From: Clostridia bacterium
GTDB taxonomy: Bacteria; Bacillota; Peptococcia; DRI-13; DTU073
NCBI GenBank assembly: GCA_028709105.1
Contig: JAQVYD010000062.1
Location: forward strand, 1 to 7,818
Direction: 5' to 3'
DNA length: 7,818 nt
The notes under the pieces were generated by a model. That model was not told the origin of the DNA. It saw nothing but the letters and a program-made list of their open reading frames with translations, and did not search any database. Shown one piece after another: positions 1 to 7,037 of the stretch. The position numbers were made by a program, and so were the translations under genes. Every line of letters begins with the position of its first letter. Position 1 is the first letter of the stretch.

Positions 1-3000
1 CAGGGCGTTTTGAAAAACATAAAAAAACCTTGGTTTTTATCCCGAAACAATTAGAAGCGGAGACTTTATATACGGTTACCTTGAAAAAGGGCGTGCCTTT
101 ATTAGATAGTGCCGGAACCCTCTCCGCTGATTATTGTTTTAGCTTTGAAACAGCAAAAACAGAGAAAGAAGACAAATTCAGTTGGGAGATGGATGACCAG
201 CTTGTAGAGTTTTCCACCTCCGAGGAACCGTTCTTTTCTGTTTATTTTTCTTCCCGAGCCAAAATTCCTTCCGTAAACATTTCTTTATATTGTTATGCGG
301 ATGATCAGGTTTTTAGTCAAGTCTTGCAAAAACGAGATAAAATCCCTAGTTGGTCTTATTTAACAAGAAAAAATTACCGGGAGGACTTGAGCCGTCTGAC
401 GAAATACGGGGAATATCAGACAGAATTTCATAGTGTCGATTCTTATAGTCATTACTTAATTTTCCCGGAAAAACTGCCGGGCGGCTATTATGTAGCAGAA
501 ATCAAAGCCGGAGAAGCCTTACGGCAGGTCTGGTTCCAAGTGACTGATTTGGCTGTATATGTAGTGCAGGATGCGGAAAAGAGTTTGTTTTGGGTCAATG
601 ATCTAAAAACCAAAAAACCGGTGGTCGGGGCTACTGTTTCTCTGGAAAAAGGTAAGCATAAGGTGCAAGGAAATGAAGAAGGGGTTATTGTTGTTGAGCA
701 AAAAAGAGATGGGAAAAAAGAAAGCTCCGCAGAAACAGGGTATGCTTTAGAGCAAAAGGAGTATGCTTTAGTGCAAAAGGGAACTCAGCAGATCGTGGTT
801 CCGCTGGTATCCATGGAACAAAGCACGGGGCCAAAACAGATTAAGAGTAGTGACTATTGGAAATATCTCTATTTAGACAGGGAACTGTTTAAACCCGGTG
901 ATACGGTGAATTTCTGGGGTGTTGTCGCTCCCCGTAAAGGTGCCGAGCCTCTTTCTGAAGTAGTGGTGGAATTAAGAGGAAACAGCAGAGGTTATTATCA
1001 GCGAGGAGAAAATGCTCCTATTCTTAGTCAAAAGGTACGTTTAGACCAAGAAATTTTTACCGGCGGCTTAAAACTGCCGGTGCTAAACCCCGGCTATTAT
1101 TACTTAGCAGTAAAGGCGGGGGAAACGACGCTCCTGTCCAATAGCTTTTCCGTAGAAACATATCAAAAACCGGCTTATAAAATTTCCGTAGAACCGGAGA
1201 AGAAGGCCATCTTTGCCGGTGAAAAGGTGAATTTCCAAGCTAGGGCAGCTTTTTTTGAAGGCACACCTGTACCTAGGGTGAGTTTAAATTATAACATCTG
1301 GGAACAAAAGGAGACGGTAGAAACTAATGCCCAAGGGGTAGCAACGATTCCTTTCCTTGCTCCTAGAGATAGTAATGCTTTTAATAATTTTTTCAGCCCT
1401 TATAATTCTTTTTATCTGGGACTGAGTACTTCTTTGCCTGAGGTAGGAGAAATCTACACTTACAGTAATCTTTGGGTCTTTGCCAGTAAGGTCTATCTGG
1501 AAGGGGAGGTTAAAAGAGAGGGTGAGGACTTTGTCTTGACGGCTCAGCTTTCTCATGTAGATTTAGCTAAGATTAATCAGGGTGAAGATCTGAATCGCGA
1601 TAATTTTGTCAGCGGACCTGCCGCCGGGTATCCGTTGAAGGGCAAGATTTACCAAGACGTTTGGGAAAAAGAGGGCGAGGGTTGGGAGACCTATAATTTT
1701 ATTACCAAAACGGTAGAAAAAAGATATAATTATCGTCATTCTGTTAAGCAGGTGGGAGAGTTGGCGGTAGTTACCGATGAACAGGGTCAAGCGACCTATA
1801 GAGGAACGTGGGCTTTTGCTCCCGAGAATTCTTATTATCTGGAATTAACAGCTCAGGACAAGGAAGGACGCCCAATTAAGCACCGGATCTCTATTACCCA
1901 AAACAGTCAAGGGCGCAATGATTACTACAAATATTACTATTTGCAGACGGAAAAAGAGGGGCAAAAATTTATACCCGGAGAGCAGGTTACCTTGTTGCTT
2001 AAAGAAAATGAGCAATCCTTGAATTCGAGAAAGAGTGGTTACCTTTTCTATCAGGGACAAAAAGTGATTGCTGATTATCATGTACTTAATCAAGCCCAAT
2101 ATAGTTTTAACTTTAAAGAGGAGGATATTCCCAATACTAATGTCGGGGCGGTTTATTTTGATGGAACTGTTTATCAAGAGGCTTATCCTCTGGTGGTTCC
2201 CTTTGACCTGGCCCAAAAAGAGCTGAAGATGACCATCAAAACGGATCAGCAGGAATACAGACCCAAGGACAAGGTTAAGCTGAATGTACAGGTAACCGAT
2301 ACTCAAGACAAACCGGTACGGGCTAAGGTTAATCTTAATTTAGTCGATGAAGCGCTTTATAGCATGAGAGACCAGCAGGTTAATTTACTGGCGAGTTTGT
2401 ATACAGATTATCTTCTTCTGTCAGTACGCACGCGAGCCTCGCATCTTCATCCGGATTATCATGGCGGAGCGGAATGTGGGGGGGAAGGTGAATCGGAGCG
2501 GAAGGACTTCCCGGACACGGTTCTGTTTACTACAGTAGAGACAGATAGTCGGGGTCGGGCTTCCACCGAGTTTACGCTTCCCGATAATCTCACTAGCTGG
2601 CGTCTTACTTATCATGGTGTCACCTCAGATTTACAGGCAGGCAGTGGAACTTATCAGATTCCTGTGCGTTTACCCTTTTTTGTAGAGATGGTGTTTAAGG
2701 AAACTTATTTGGCAGGTGATGCCCCGGTAGTGCTTGTCCGTTCTTTTGGGGAAAAAGTTAATTTACAGACACCTGTTACTTATGAAATGGTTTTAACTAC
2801 CCCTACCGGTGAAAAGGTCGTACAAAAAGCTCAAGGGGCAGTAGCGGAGTCTTGCGATTGGCAGTTGCCTGCTTTAAAAGAGGGGAAATATGCGTTGACG
2901 GTGGCAGGGAAGGCCGGAGAGTATCAGGATAAACTGAAGAAAGAATTTACGGTTGTCCATTCCTTCTTGGAGCGAACCGTATCGACACATCAGCTCTTAG

Positions 3001-4370
3001 AAGAAAACCTAAAGTTAGCAGGGAGTACTCTTGCCCCTACTGTGGTGGTTTTCAGTGATTATGAAAAGAGTCAATATCTGCGTGGCTTATACAACTTAGT
3101 TTGGCAAGCAGGCACCCGTTTGGAACAAAAGCTGGCGGCACAAGAAGCCCGTCGTTTGTTGGCTCAATATTTTCAGGATAAAAAAGCTTTTGCGGAGAAT
3201 TCAGAGGAGGAAAGCTTGCTCATCTATCAACAGTATAATGGCGGAGTGAGTATCCTTCCCTATGCCGAAAGCGAGCCGGCTCTTACTGCTTTAGCGGCTT
3301 CGGTAGGCAGTAAAGACTTTGATTATCGAGCCATGACCGGATATTTCTATAACTTACTGGAGAAGGGAGAGGAAAAGGGCGAAGATGTTACTTTAGCCTT
3401 ATGGGGTTTAGGCGCTTTAGGGGAACCGGTACTTTTGGAGATTAATAATTATCTAACTCAAGAGGACTTAGCTCCGGCGGAAAAGATCCATTTAGCCTTA
3501 GCCTTACTGGATATTGGGGATGGGGCTTATGCCCAAAAGGTTTATGCCGAGCTTTTACAGCAACATGGCGAAAAACTGGGTAATTCTCTGCGGATTAAGG
3601 TGGGTCGCGATCAAGACGAAATAATTACGGCTACTACGCAGATGGCTCTTTTAGCGGCGAGATTAGAGGCTCCGGAGAAAAACCTTTTGTATCAATATAT
3701 CTTGGAAAATCCGGGGAAAGAGATTTTGAACAATCTGGAACAGGTGCAGATCCTTAAATATAATTTACGCTACATGGAAAGCGGACCGGTTAGCTTCACT
3801 TATGAATTAAACGGGAAAAAAGAGAAAAAGACTTTAGAGGGACGGGAAACCTTTACTTTATATGTGTTACCACAGGACTTAGCGAAAATTAAATTCAGTA
3901 AAATTAGCGGGGAAGTTGGGGTTATGACTGTTTATAGCCAGCCTTATGTTAAAGAAGAAATCGCTGCCCGCAATGACTTACAGGTAAAACGTACTTATGT
4001 TGTGAAAACACAGCAACCCAATACTTTCCAGCGAGGCGATTTAGTGGAGGTTGTCTTGGATTTTGAGGTTAAAGATTTAGCCCCGGGCGGCAGATATGAA
4101 GTAGTTGACGTCCTGCCGGCAGGCTTAAGTTATGTAAAGATTCCGCAGACGAGGGCGCAAAAACTTTCTCGTTATTGGCGTTATCCTTCCGAGGTGAAAG
4201 GACAAAAGATTACTTTTAATGTCGGTAAGGGAAAAGAACCGGGTAAAATTGTCTATTATGCACGAGTCGTCTCGCCGGGTGAATTTATTGCCCAGGGAAC
4301 ATTGCTTAATCACCTTAAAAATAAAGAAATCTGTATTCTTGGTCAGGAAGAGCGAGTTGTGATTAAATGA
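1..4370 (+). CDS. Alpha-2-macroglobulin family protein, 5'-truncated by the window edge, thioester cysteine missing
   Basis: The reading frame is open to the left edge (first full codon at base 3), so the TTG at 30 is internal and the true start and export signal lie outside. Residue numbers here count from that TTG. The first ~45 residues are the end of a bacterial Ig-like (Big_5) domain (FIPKQLEAETLYTVTL ... FSFET). An MG2-like strand follows at ~280-295 (DRELFKPGDTV), then MG3/MG4-like (~378-430), the bait-region domain (~733-800, NLVDEALYSM), the A2M core (~826-862, FPDTVLFTTVETD and LPDNLTSWRLTYHG), the thioester-domain helices (~1020-1200, NGGVSILPYAESEPALTALA) and a C-terminal domain (~1340-1446, DVLPAGL). 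Bacterial family members are envelope protease traps. The usual CxEQ thioester appears here as TRLEQ (R1030 in the cysteine position), as in thioester-free homologues such as E. coli YfaS. No pbpC partner is visible. It is translationally coupled to the next gene. Confidence 0.93.
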   Translation, partial: GRFEKHKKTLVFIPKQLEAETLYTVTLKKGVPLLDSAGTLSADYCFSFETAKTEKEDKFSWEMDDQLVEFSTSEEPFFSVYFSSRAKIPSVNISLYCYADDQVFSQVLQKRDKIPSWSYLTRKNYREDLSRLTKYGEYQTEFHSVDSYSHYLIFPEKLPGGYYVAEIKAGEALRQVWFQVTDLAVYVVQDAEKSLFWVNDLKTKKPVVGATVSLEKGKHKVQGNEEGVIVVEQKRDGKKESSAETGYALEQKEYALVQKGTQQIVVPLVSMEQSTGPKQIKSSDYWKYLYLDRELFKPGDTVNFWGVVAPRKGAEPLSEVVVELRGNSRGYYQRGENAPILSQKVRLDQEIFTGGLKLPVLNPGYYYLAVKAGETTLLSNSFSVETYQKPAYKISVEPEKKAIFAGEKVNFQARAAFFEGTPVPRVSLNYNIWEQKETVETNAQGVATIPFLAPRDSNAFNNFFSPYNSFYLGLSTSLPEVGEIYTYSNLWVFASKVYLEGEVKREGEDFVLTAQLSHVDLAKINQGEDLNRDNFVSGPAAGYPLKGKIYQDVWEKEGEGWETYNFITKTVEKRYNYRHSVKQVGELAVVTDEQGQATYRGTWAFAPENSYYLELTAQDKEGRPIKHRISITQNSQGRNDYYKYYYLQTEKEGQKFIPGEQVTLLLKENEQSLNSRKSGYLFYQGQKVIADYHVLNQAQYSFNFKEEDIPNTNVGAVYFDGTVYQEAYPLVVPFDLAQKELKMTIKTDQQEYRPKDKVKLNVQVTDTQDKPVRAKVNLNLVDEALYSMRDQQVNLLASLYTDYLLLSVRTRASHLHPDYHGGAECGGEGESERKDFPDTVLFTTVETDSRGRASTEFTLPDNLTSWRLTYHGVTSDLQAGSGTYQIPVRLPFFVEMVFKETYLAGDAPVVLVRSFGEKVNLQTPVTYEMVLTTPTGEKVVQKAQGAVAESCDWQLPALKEGKYALTVAGKAGEYQDKLKKEFTVVHSFLERTVSTHQLLEENLKLAGSTLAPTVVVFSDYEKSQYLRGLYNLVWQAGTRLEQKLAAQEARRLLAQYFQDKKAFAENSEEESLLIYQQYNGGVSILPYAESEPALTALAASVGSKDFDYRAMTGYFYNLLEKGEEKGEDVTLALWGLGALGEPVLLEINNYLTQEDLAPAEKIHLALALLDIGDGAYAQKVYAELLQQHGEKLGNSLRIKVGRDQDEIITATTQMALLAARLEAPEKNLLYQYILENPGKEILNNLEQVQILKYNLRYMESGPVSFTYELNGKKEKKTLEGRETFTLYVLPQDLAKIKFSKISGEVGVMTVYSQPYVKEEIAARNDLQVKRTYVVKTQQPNTFQRGDLVEVVLDFEVKDLAPGGRYEVVDVLPAGLSYVKIPQTRAQKLSRYWRYPSEVKGQKITFNVGKGKEPGKIVYYARVVSPGEFIAQGTLLNHLKNKEICILGQEERVVIK
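740..781 (+). repeat. In-frame 21-bp tandem duplication inside the macroglobulin gene
   Basis: Two adjacent copies of a 21-bp unit (740-760 and 761-781) differ only at an A/T in position 12 and at the final base. Each encodes a seven-residue unit, read as YALEQKE then YALVQKG. The duplication keeps the frame and lies in a charged, Lys/Glu-rich stretch between the N-terminal part and the MG2-like domain, where length change is likely tolerated. It looks like a fairly recent slippage or duplication event. Confidence 0.8.
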
Positions 4371-5353
4371 GACCAAAGGTAAGTAAAGAATTAGGGCGGG
4401 GTCAAACAAGAAATAAAATGATACAGGTGGGGTTATGTTTAGTTTTGCTAATCGTTTTTTCGTGGGGTTGTTCTTTAAACGAGGTAGGCTTTACGCAAAA
4501 GAACCAGTCACACGAGCAGCAAAAACAGGAAAAACAAGCTGAAAAGCAAGGTCAACAAAGCAAGTTACACTCACCTCACCCTAGTTTTTTAACAGAGCCG
4601 GAGTTATATGCAGTTTTGTCTGCATCTAAAGAGCAGTCTAAGCTAGAGGGGACAATCCTGGGTGGGGTTGTCCCCCATCATCTCGTCGCCGGGAGTTTGA
4701 TTACGGATTTATTGGCGGCATTAGTTCCCCAAAAACCGGAAGTAATTATCCTCGTGGGTCCTAATCATCATAATCTTGGTGGGAGAATAATCACGGGCTT
4801 TTCTGCTTGGCAGACTCCGGAAGGTTTAGTAGAAGTTGAAGAAAAGATCGTGCAAGCCTTGTTGCGGGAAAGCATCGTGGGACAAGATGAACAAGTCTTA
4901 AGTCAAGAACACTCGATCGGAAGTCTTGTTCCTTTAATCAAACATTATCTTCCTCAGACTCAAATTGTGCCGCTTATTTTACACCATGATGTTACTTTAG
5001 AAGAGGTGGATAAGCTCTTAGCTGTTTTAGAACCTTGGTTAGAGGACGGAAAAGTTGTTTTCTTAGCCTCTGTCGATTTTTCCCATTATCTGACGCGCGA
5101 ACAGGCGGAGGAAAAGGATCGCTTTACTTTAAAGGTGATGAAAAACTTTGCTTATCCGACACTCTTTCATTTAGACAATGACTATTTAGATTCGCCGGCT
5201 TCTCTAGCCTTGGTTTTTCGCTATGCGGAAAGGAAGGGACTGCATGAATTTCAAGTTCTCGCCAATACAAATTCGGGGCGGATTTTGCAAAATGATTTTA
5301 TCGAGACAACGAGTTATTTTTCTTTAGTTTTCTTAAAGTCAGACCAGGCTTGA
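4367..5353 (+). CDS. amrB: Memo-family / AmmeMemoRadiSam system protein B homologue, probable lipoprotein
   Basis: The 328-residue product has a charged N-terminus, a hydrophobic segment (~19-33) ending in SWGC with C35 as a possible but non-ideal lipidation site, a Gln/Lys-rich linker (~45-74) and a Memo-type domain (~95-325). Memo proteins resemble dioxygenase-fold enzymes with a metal site. The matching motifs are PHH (H104/H105), GPNHH (H134/H135), QEHSIG (H182) and SVDFSHY (D237, H240). Where I would place the family's metal-site cysteine, this protein has LDSPAS (S276), so the cysteine seems to be lost; that alignment is tentative. The C-terminus has NTNSG and ETTSYFS. The ATG at 4367 overlaps the macroglobulin stop (ATGA). 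An internal ATG at 4418 would give a shorter signal peptide. No radical-SAM or AMMECR1 partner is present in the window, and the 3' end overlaps mntR by 40 bp. The family call is firm; activity and the symbol's functional meaning are uncertain. Confidence 0.88.
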   Translation: MRPKVSKELGRGQTRNKMIQVGLCLVLLIVFSWGCSLNEVGFTQKNQSHEQQKQEKQAEKQGQQSKLHSPHPSFLTEPELYAVLSASKEQSKLEGTILGGVVPHHLVAGSLITDLLAALVPQKPEVIILVGPNHHNLGGRIITGFSAWQTPEGLVEVEEKIVQALLRESIVGQDEQVLSQEHSIGSLVPLIKHYLPQTQIVPLILHHDVTLEEVDKLLAVLEPWLEDGKVVFLASVDFSHYLTREQAEEKDRFTLKVMKNFAYPTLFHLDNDYLDSPASLALVFRYAERKGLHEFQVLANTNSGRILQNDFIETTSYFSLVFLKSDQA

Positions 5354-5784
5354 TTATTCTCCATAAATTGCATCAGGGCGGCGATTTTTTCCGTTGTTTC
5401 TTCGCTGATATTGTGTTCGATTTTTTCCGTTTGCTCGAGAATGTTGGTGGTAACTCCGAGTAAGATTAATAATTTTTCAATCACTTCATGCCTTTGCAGG
5501 AGATATTCTCCTAAGTCATGTCCTGCCTTGGTAAGTTCGATCAGCCCATATTTCTCATAGTGAACATAGCCCAGCTCGGTAAGTTTTTGTACCATTTTAC
5601 TGGCAGAAGGAGGCTGGACGTGGAGAGCTTCGGCGAGGTCTCCTATTCTGGCATATCCTTTTTCTGCAGAAAGGCGATAAGACATTTCCAGATAGTCTTC
5701 CATACTGGGTGTGAGCAGCTTATCTTCTTGTTTTAAAAGGGCATAGCCGCGTACTGTATAAAACTTTTGTTGTTTTTTCTCCAT
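5314..5784 (-). CDS. mntR: Manganese-responsive transcriptional regulator, MntR/DtxR family
   Basis: This 156-residue cytoplasmic repressor-type protein has a winged-helix DNA-binding domain (~24-95, including IGDLAEALHVQPPSASKMVQKL) and a dimerisation/metal-binding helical domain (~96-150). Aligned by eye to Bacillus subtilis MntR, all six metal ligands appear present: D30 and E33 (SMEDYLE), H99 (QRHE), and E120, E123 and H124 (EKIEH). This favours a Mn-sensing MntR over an iron-type DtxR, and there is no SH3-like third domain. It carries ~22 extra N-terminal residues before TPSMEDYLE, a form I recall from Clostridia. The start at 5784 is supported by a GGGGTGA ribosome site four bases upstream. 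MntR proteins usually repress Mn uptake genes or activate Mn efflux genes; no recognisable Mn transporter is in the window. The last 12 codons and stop lie antisense to the Memo gene. Confidence 0.93.
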   Translation of the reverse strand: MEKKQQKFYTVRGYALLKQEDKLLTPSMEDYLEMSYRLSAEKGYARIGDLAEALHVQPPSASKMVQKLTELGYVHYEKYGLIELTKAGHDLGEYLLQRHEVIEKLLILLGVTTNILEQTEKIEHNISEETTEKIAALMQFMENNQAWSDFKKTKEK

Positions 5785-5788
5785 TAGT

Positions 5789-5795
5789 TCACCCC
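5789..5795 (-). promoter_or_regulatory. Ribosome binding site of mntR
   Basis: On the minus strand GGGGTGA lies four bases before the ATG at 5784. Its GGTGA portion can pair with the 3' end of 16S rRNA at normal geometry. It supports the long form of MntR over a start nearer the conserved TPSMED motif. Confidence 0.6.
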
Positions 5796-5807
5796 ACTAT
5801 AAAAACA

Positions 5808-5832
5808 ATGCATAATTCATCTTGGTTCATCT
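5808..5832. promoter_or_regulatory. Candidate operator repeats upstream of mntR
   Basis: Two small symmetric patterns adjoin here, 24-48 bp from the mntR start. Positions 5808-5820 form an imperfect 13-bp palindrome (ATGCATAATTCAT). TTCATCT then occurs twice (5816-5822 and 5826-5832) with an exact 10-bp period, so both copies face the same side of the helix. Either could be a regulator site, for example for MntR autoregulation. They do not match the B. subtilis MntR box as I recall it, and I could not place a convincing -35/-10 pair, so this is a weak inference. Confidence 0.25.
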
Positions 5833-5851
5833 TTATGTTAGGGGCGATCTG

Positions 5852-5903
5852 ATTATGCGACTGTGTCAAGGGGACGGGGTTGTTGACACACCCCATTATG
5901 CGA
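5852..5903. repeat. 9-bp direct repeat flanking the left REP-like unit
   Basis: ATTATGCGA occurs at 5852-5860 and again at 5895-5903, bracketing the left 32-bp arm with one extra C on each side. It looks like a target duplication or the trace of a local duplication, although Y1-type transposases are not known to make target duplications. Confidence 0.6.
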
Positions 5904-5949
5904 GAGAAGTGGGAAGCGGGTGTGTCAACAACCCCGTCCCCTTGACACA
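5862..5949. repeat. Perfect 32-bp inverted repeat made of two REP-like palindromic units
   Basis: Bases 5862-5893 and 5918-5949 are exact reverse complements over 32 bp, separated by 24 bases. Each arm is itself a small palindrome, TGTGTCAA and TTGACACA around a 13-base GC-rich centre (GGGGACGGGGTTG on the left). The element can thus form one long hairpin or two short ones. The right arm ends at the base next to the DUF4363 stop codon. The GGGGACGG core between TGTCAA/TTGACA ends resembles dispersed palindromes I associate with REP-associated Y1 (RAYT) transposases in Clostridia and other anaerobes; that link is from memory. No transposase gene is present. There is no T-tract after the hairpin, so it is not a canonical terminator, but the RNA hairpin could stabilise the DUF421-DUF4363 message or reduce read-through into mntR. 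Confidence 0.9.
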
Positions 5950-6348
5950 TTAAAAAACGTTTTGCAGGTTAAGGGTTTTGTTTTCCGGGATATGCTTAAT
6001 GTAGCTGGTTAGAACATAGATTTCGGCGAGGGTATTACTGCTGTCTTCATGGTGAAGATAGCTTTTAATTTTGCCCATACATTCTTCGATGCGGTCCATT
6101 TCTTGGTGATGAATCAGCAAGGGCCAGTATTGACGAGTGCGAGCCCATTCTTTTTCGGTTTGCCGGAAAGCCTTTTCCGCTTCACTCCAGTTATAGTTAT
6201 GAACTAAGGACTCCACTTTTTTTGTTGATTGGAGAAGGGTGGCGGCACTTTTTTCTAAAATTTTAATCATGCCCCAGCCCAGCCCGAGCAGGAACAGCAA
6301 GAGAAGCAAAAGTGCCACAGGGACAAAAAATTTTTGCAGAAACCTCAT
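5950..6348 (-). CDS. DUF4363 family membrane-anchored protein
   Basis: The 132-residue product has one strong N-terminal membrane segment (~9-30, very Leu-rich) followed by a soluble, mostly helical domain expected outside the membrane. It fits the DUF4363 pattern: aromatic-rich W/Y positions (NYNWSEAEKAF, EKEWARTRQYW), the central HHQEMDRIEECM helix, helices around 98-120 and the typical ending LNLQNVF. Length is normal for the family, so the repeat abutting its stop has not visibly truncated it. The ATG overlaps the stop of the upstream DUF421 gene (ATGA), and AAGG lies six bases before the start, so the two are co-translated. The function of DUF4363 is unknown. Its regular pairing with DUF421 suggests the two proteins act together in the envelope; this is inference from context. 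Confidence 0.85.
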   Translation of the reverse strand: MRFLQKFFVPVALLLLLLFLLGLGWGMIKILEKSAATLLQSTKKVESLVHNYNWSEAEKAFRQTEKEWARTRQYWPLLIHHQEMDRIEECMGKIKSYLHHEDSSNTLAEIYVLTSYIKHIPENKTLNLQNVF

Positions 6349-7022
6349 GGCACACCTTCTTTCCGTTGCCAGGAAATACTCCCCGTATTATCGATACTGG
6401 CAAAAAATAATTCCTGTAAGCTGGTTACTCCTTGGTCTTTTAATTTATTAAGTAATTTTTCTGCAGTAAGGTTAAAGAATTTCAGATTATGAGTTATGAC
6501 GGTACCATCAAGAACTAGGGTGAGAGGCAACCCCGGGTCGGGTGCGTTTATCCCCAAGTCTTTAGTAATGACCGGGCGACTGGTGCCTTTAGGGATGATA
6601 CTCATTTGTCCGTTTGTTTCCAAGATGGCATAATCAACATCAGCAATATTCGTAAAGTTTTTGACACGGAGTTGTTCCAGCAGGTCGTTAAGATTAATGC
6701 GGAGACGGCGCAATTCACTTTCGATAATCGTCCCTTTTTCAATCAGGATACTGGGCCGCCCGCAGATCACTGCTCTGGCCCGGTCGCTTTTTAGGCTTAA
6801 GTAAGCCAAGGTCACTTGGGCTAAAAGAAGGGTGAGTATCGGGATAATCCCATCGAGAAGAGGTATTTCCGTATCGGCCATCGGTACAGCCGCGAGTTCG
6901 GAAATCATAATGGCCACTACCAGTTCAAAGGGCTGTAACTCTCCAATTTGCCGTTTGCCCATCAAGCGCATGACTAACACTACGAGAGAAAATAAAATAA
7001 GGGTGCGGAAGAAAACAATCAA
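6345..7022 (-). CDS. DUF421 (YetF/YrbG-like) integral membrane protein, TTG start
   Basis: The N-terminal region holds about three membrane segments, with the family signature RLMGKRQIGELQPFELVVAI followed by SELAAVPMAD between the first two. The cytosolic half has the conserved pattern GRPSILIEKGTI, then INLNDLLEQLR and DVDYAILETNGQMSII, then a C-terminal extension ending in SISWQRKEG. DUF421 proteins are common in Bacillus and Clostridia, and some Bacillus members affect spore or envelope traits; the biochemical role is unknown. I chose the TTG at 7022 (225 residues, beginning IVFFRTLILF) because AAGGGAGG sits seven bases before it and the resulting N-terminus matches the family. The upstream in-frame ATG at 7055 (236 residues) has no ribosome site and adds a polar TTNNDKGG leader. 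The stop overlaps the DUF4363 start. Confidence 0.9.
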   Translation of the reverse strand: MIVFFRTLILFSLVVLVMRLMGKRQIGELQPFELVVAIMISELAAVPMADTEIPLLDGIIPILTLLLAQVTLAYLSLKSDRARAVICGRPSILIEKGTIIESELRRLRINLNDLLEQLRVKNFTNIADVDYAILETNGQMSIIPKGTSRPVITKDLGINAPDPGLPLTLVLDGTVITHNLKFFNLTAEKLLNKLKDQGVTSLQELFFASIDNTGSISWQRKEGVP

Positions 7023-7029
7023 GCTAAAA

Positions 7030-7037
7030 CCTCCCTT
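7030..7037 (-). promoter_or_regulatory. Ribosome binding site that decides the DUF421 TTG start
   Basis: On the minus strand AAGGGAGG is followed by a seven-base spacer (TTTTAGC) and TTG at 7022. This near-ideal site lies inside the coding region of the longer ATG-started version, which has only an A/T-rich leader without a purine-rich site. Confidence 0.75.

Noticed and set aside
2478..2484. Run of seven G in the bait-region part of the macroglobulin gene, as a possible phase-variable tract or frameshift
   Set aside because: The frame continues normally into the conserved FPDTV segment. The glycine-rich stretch before that motif is usual in bacterial macroglobulins, and a seven-base run is short for phase variation.
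1284..2615. Four minus-strand open frames of 64-153 codons opposite the macroglobulin gene (1284-1556, 1563-1790, 1845-2306, 2421-2615)
   Set aside because: They are antisense to a strongly supported coding region, resemble no family I recognise and show no convincing start context; they are shadows.
4125..4409. Minus-strand open frame of 94 codons across the macroglobulin/Memo junction
   Set aside because: It is antisense to both conserved genes and has no recognisable domain.
5321..5337. CTTTA/TAAAG hairpin near the end of the Memo gene as a terminator
   Set aside because: The stem is only five weak A/T-rich pairs, has no G/C core and no downstream T-tract, and is inside coding sequence on both strands.
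5883..5946. TTGACA hexamers in the repeat arms as -35 promoter elements for mntR or DUF4363
   Set aside because: No acceptable -10 hexamer lies 16-18 bp from any copy in a useful direction; the hexamers are part of the palindrome.
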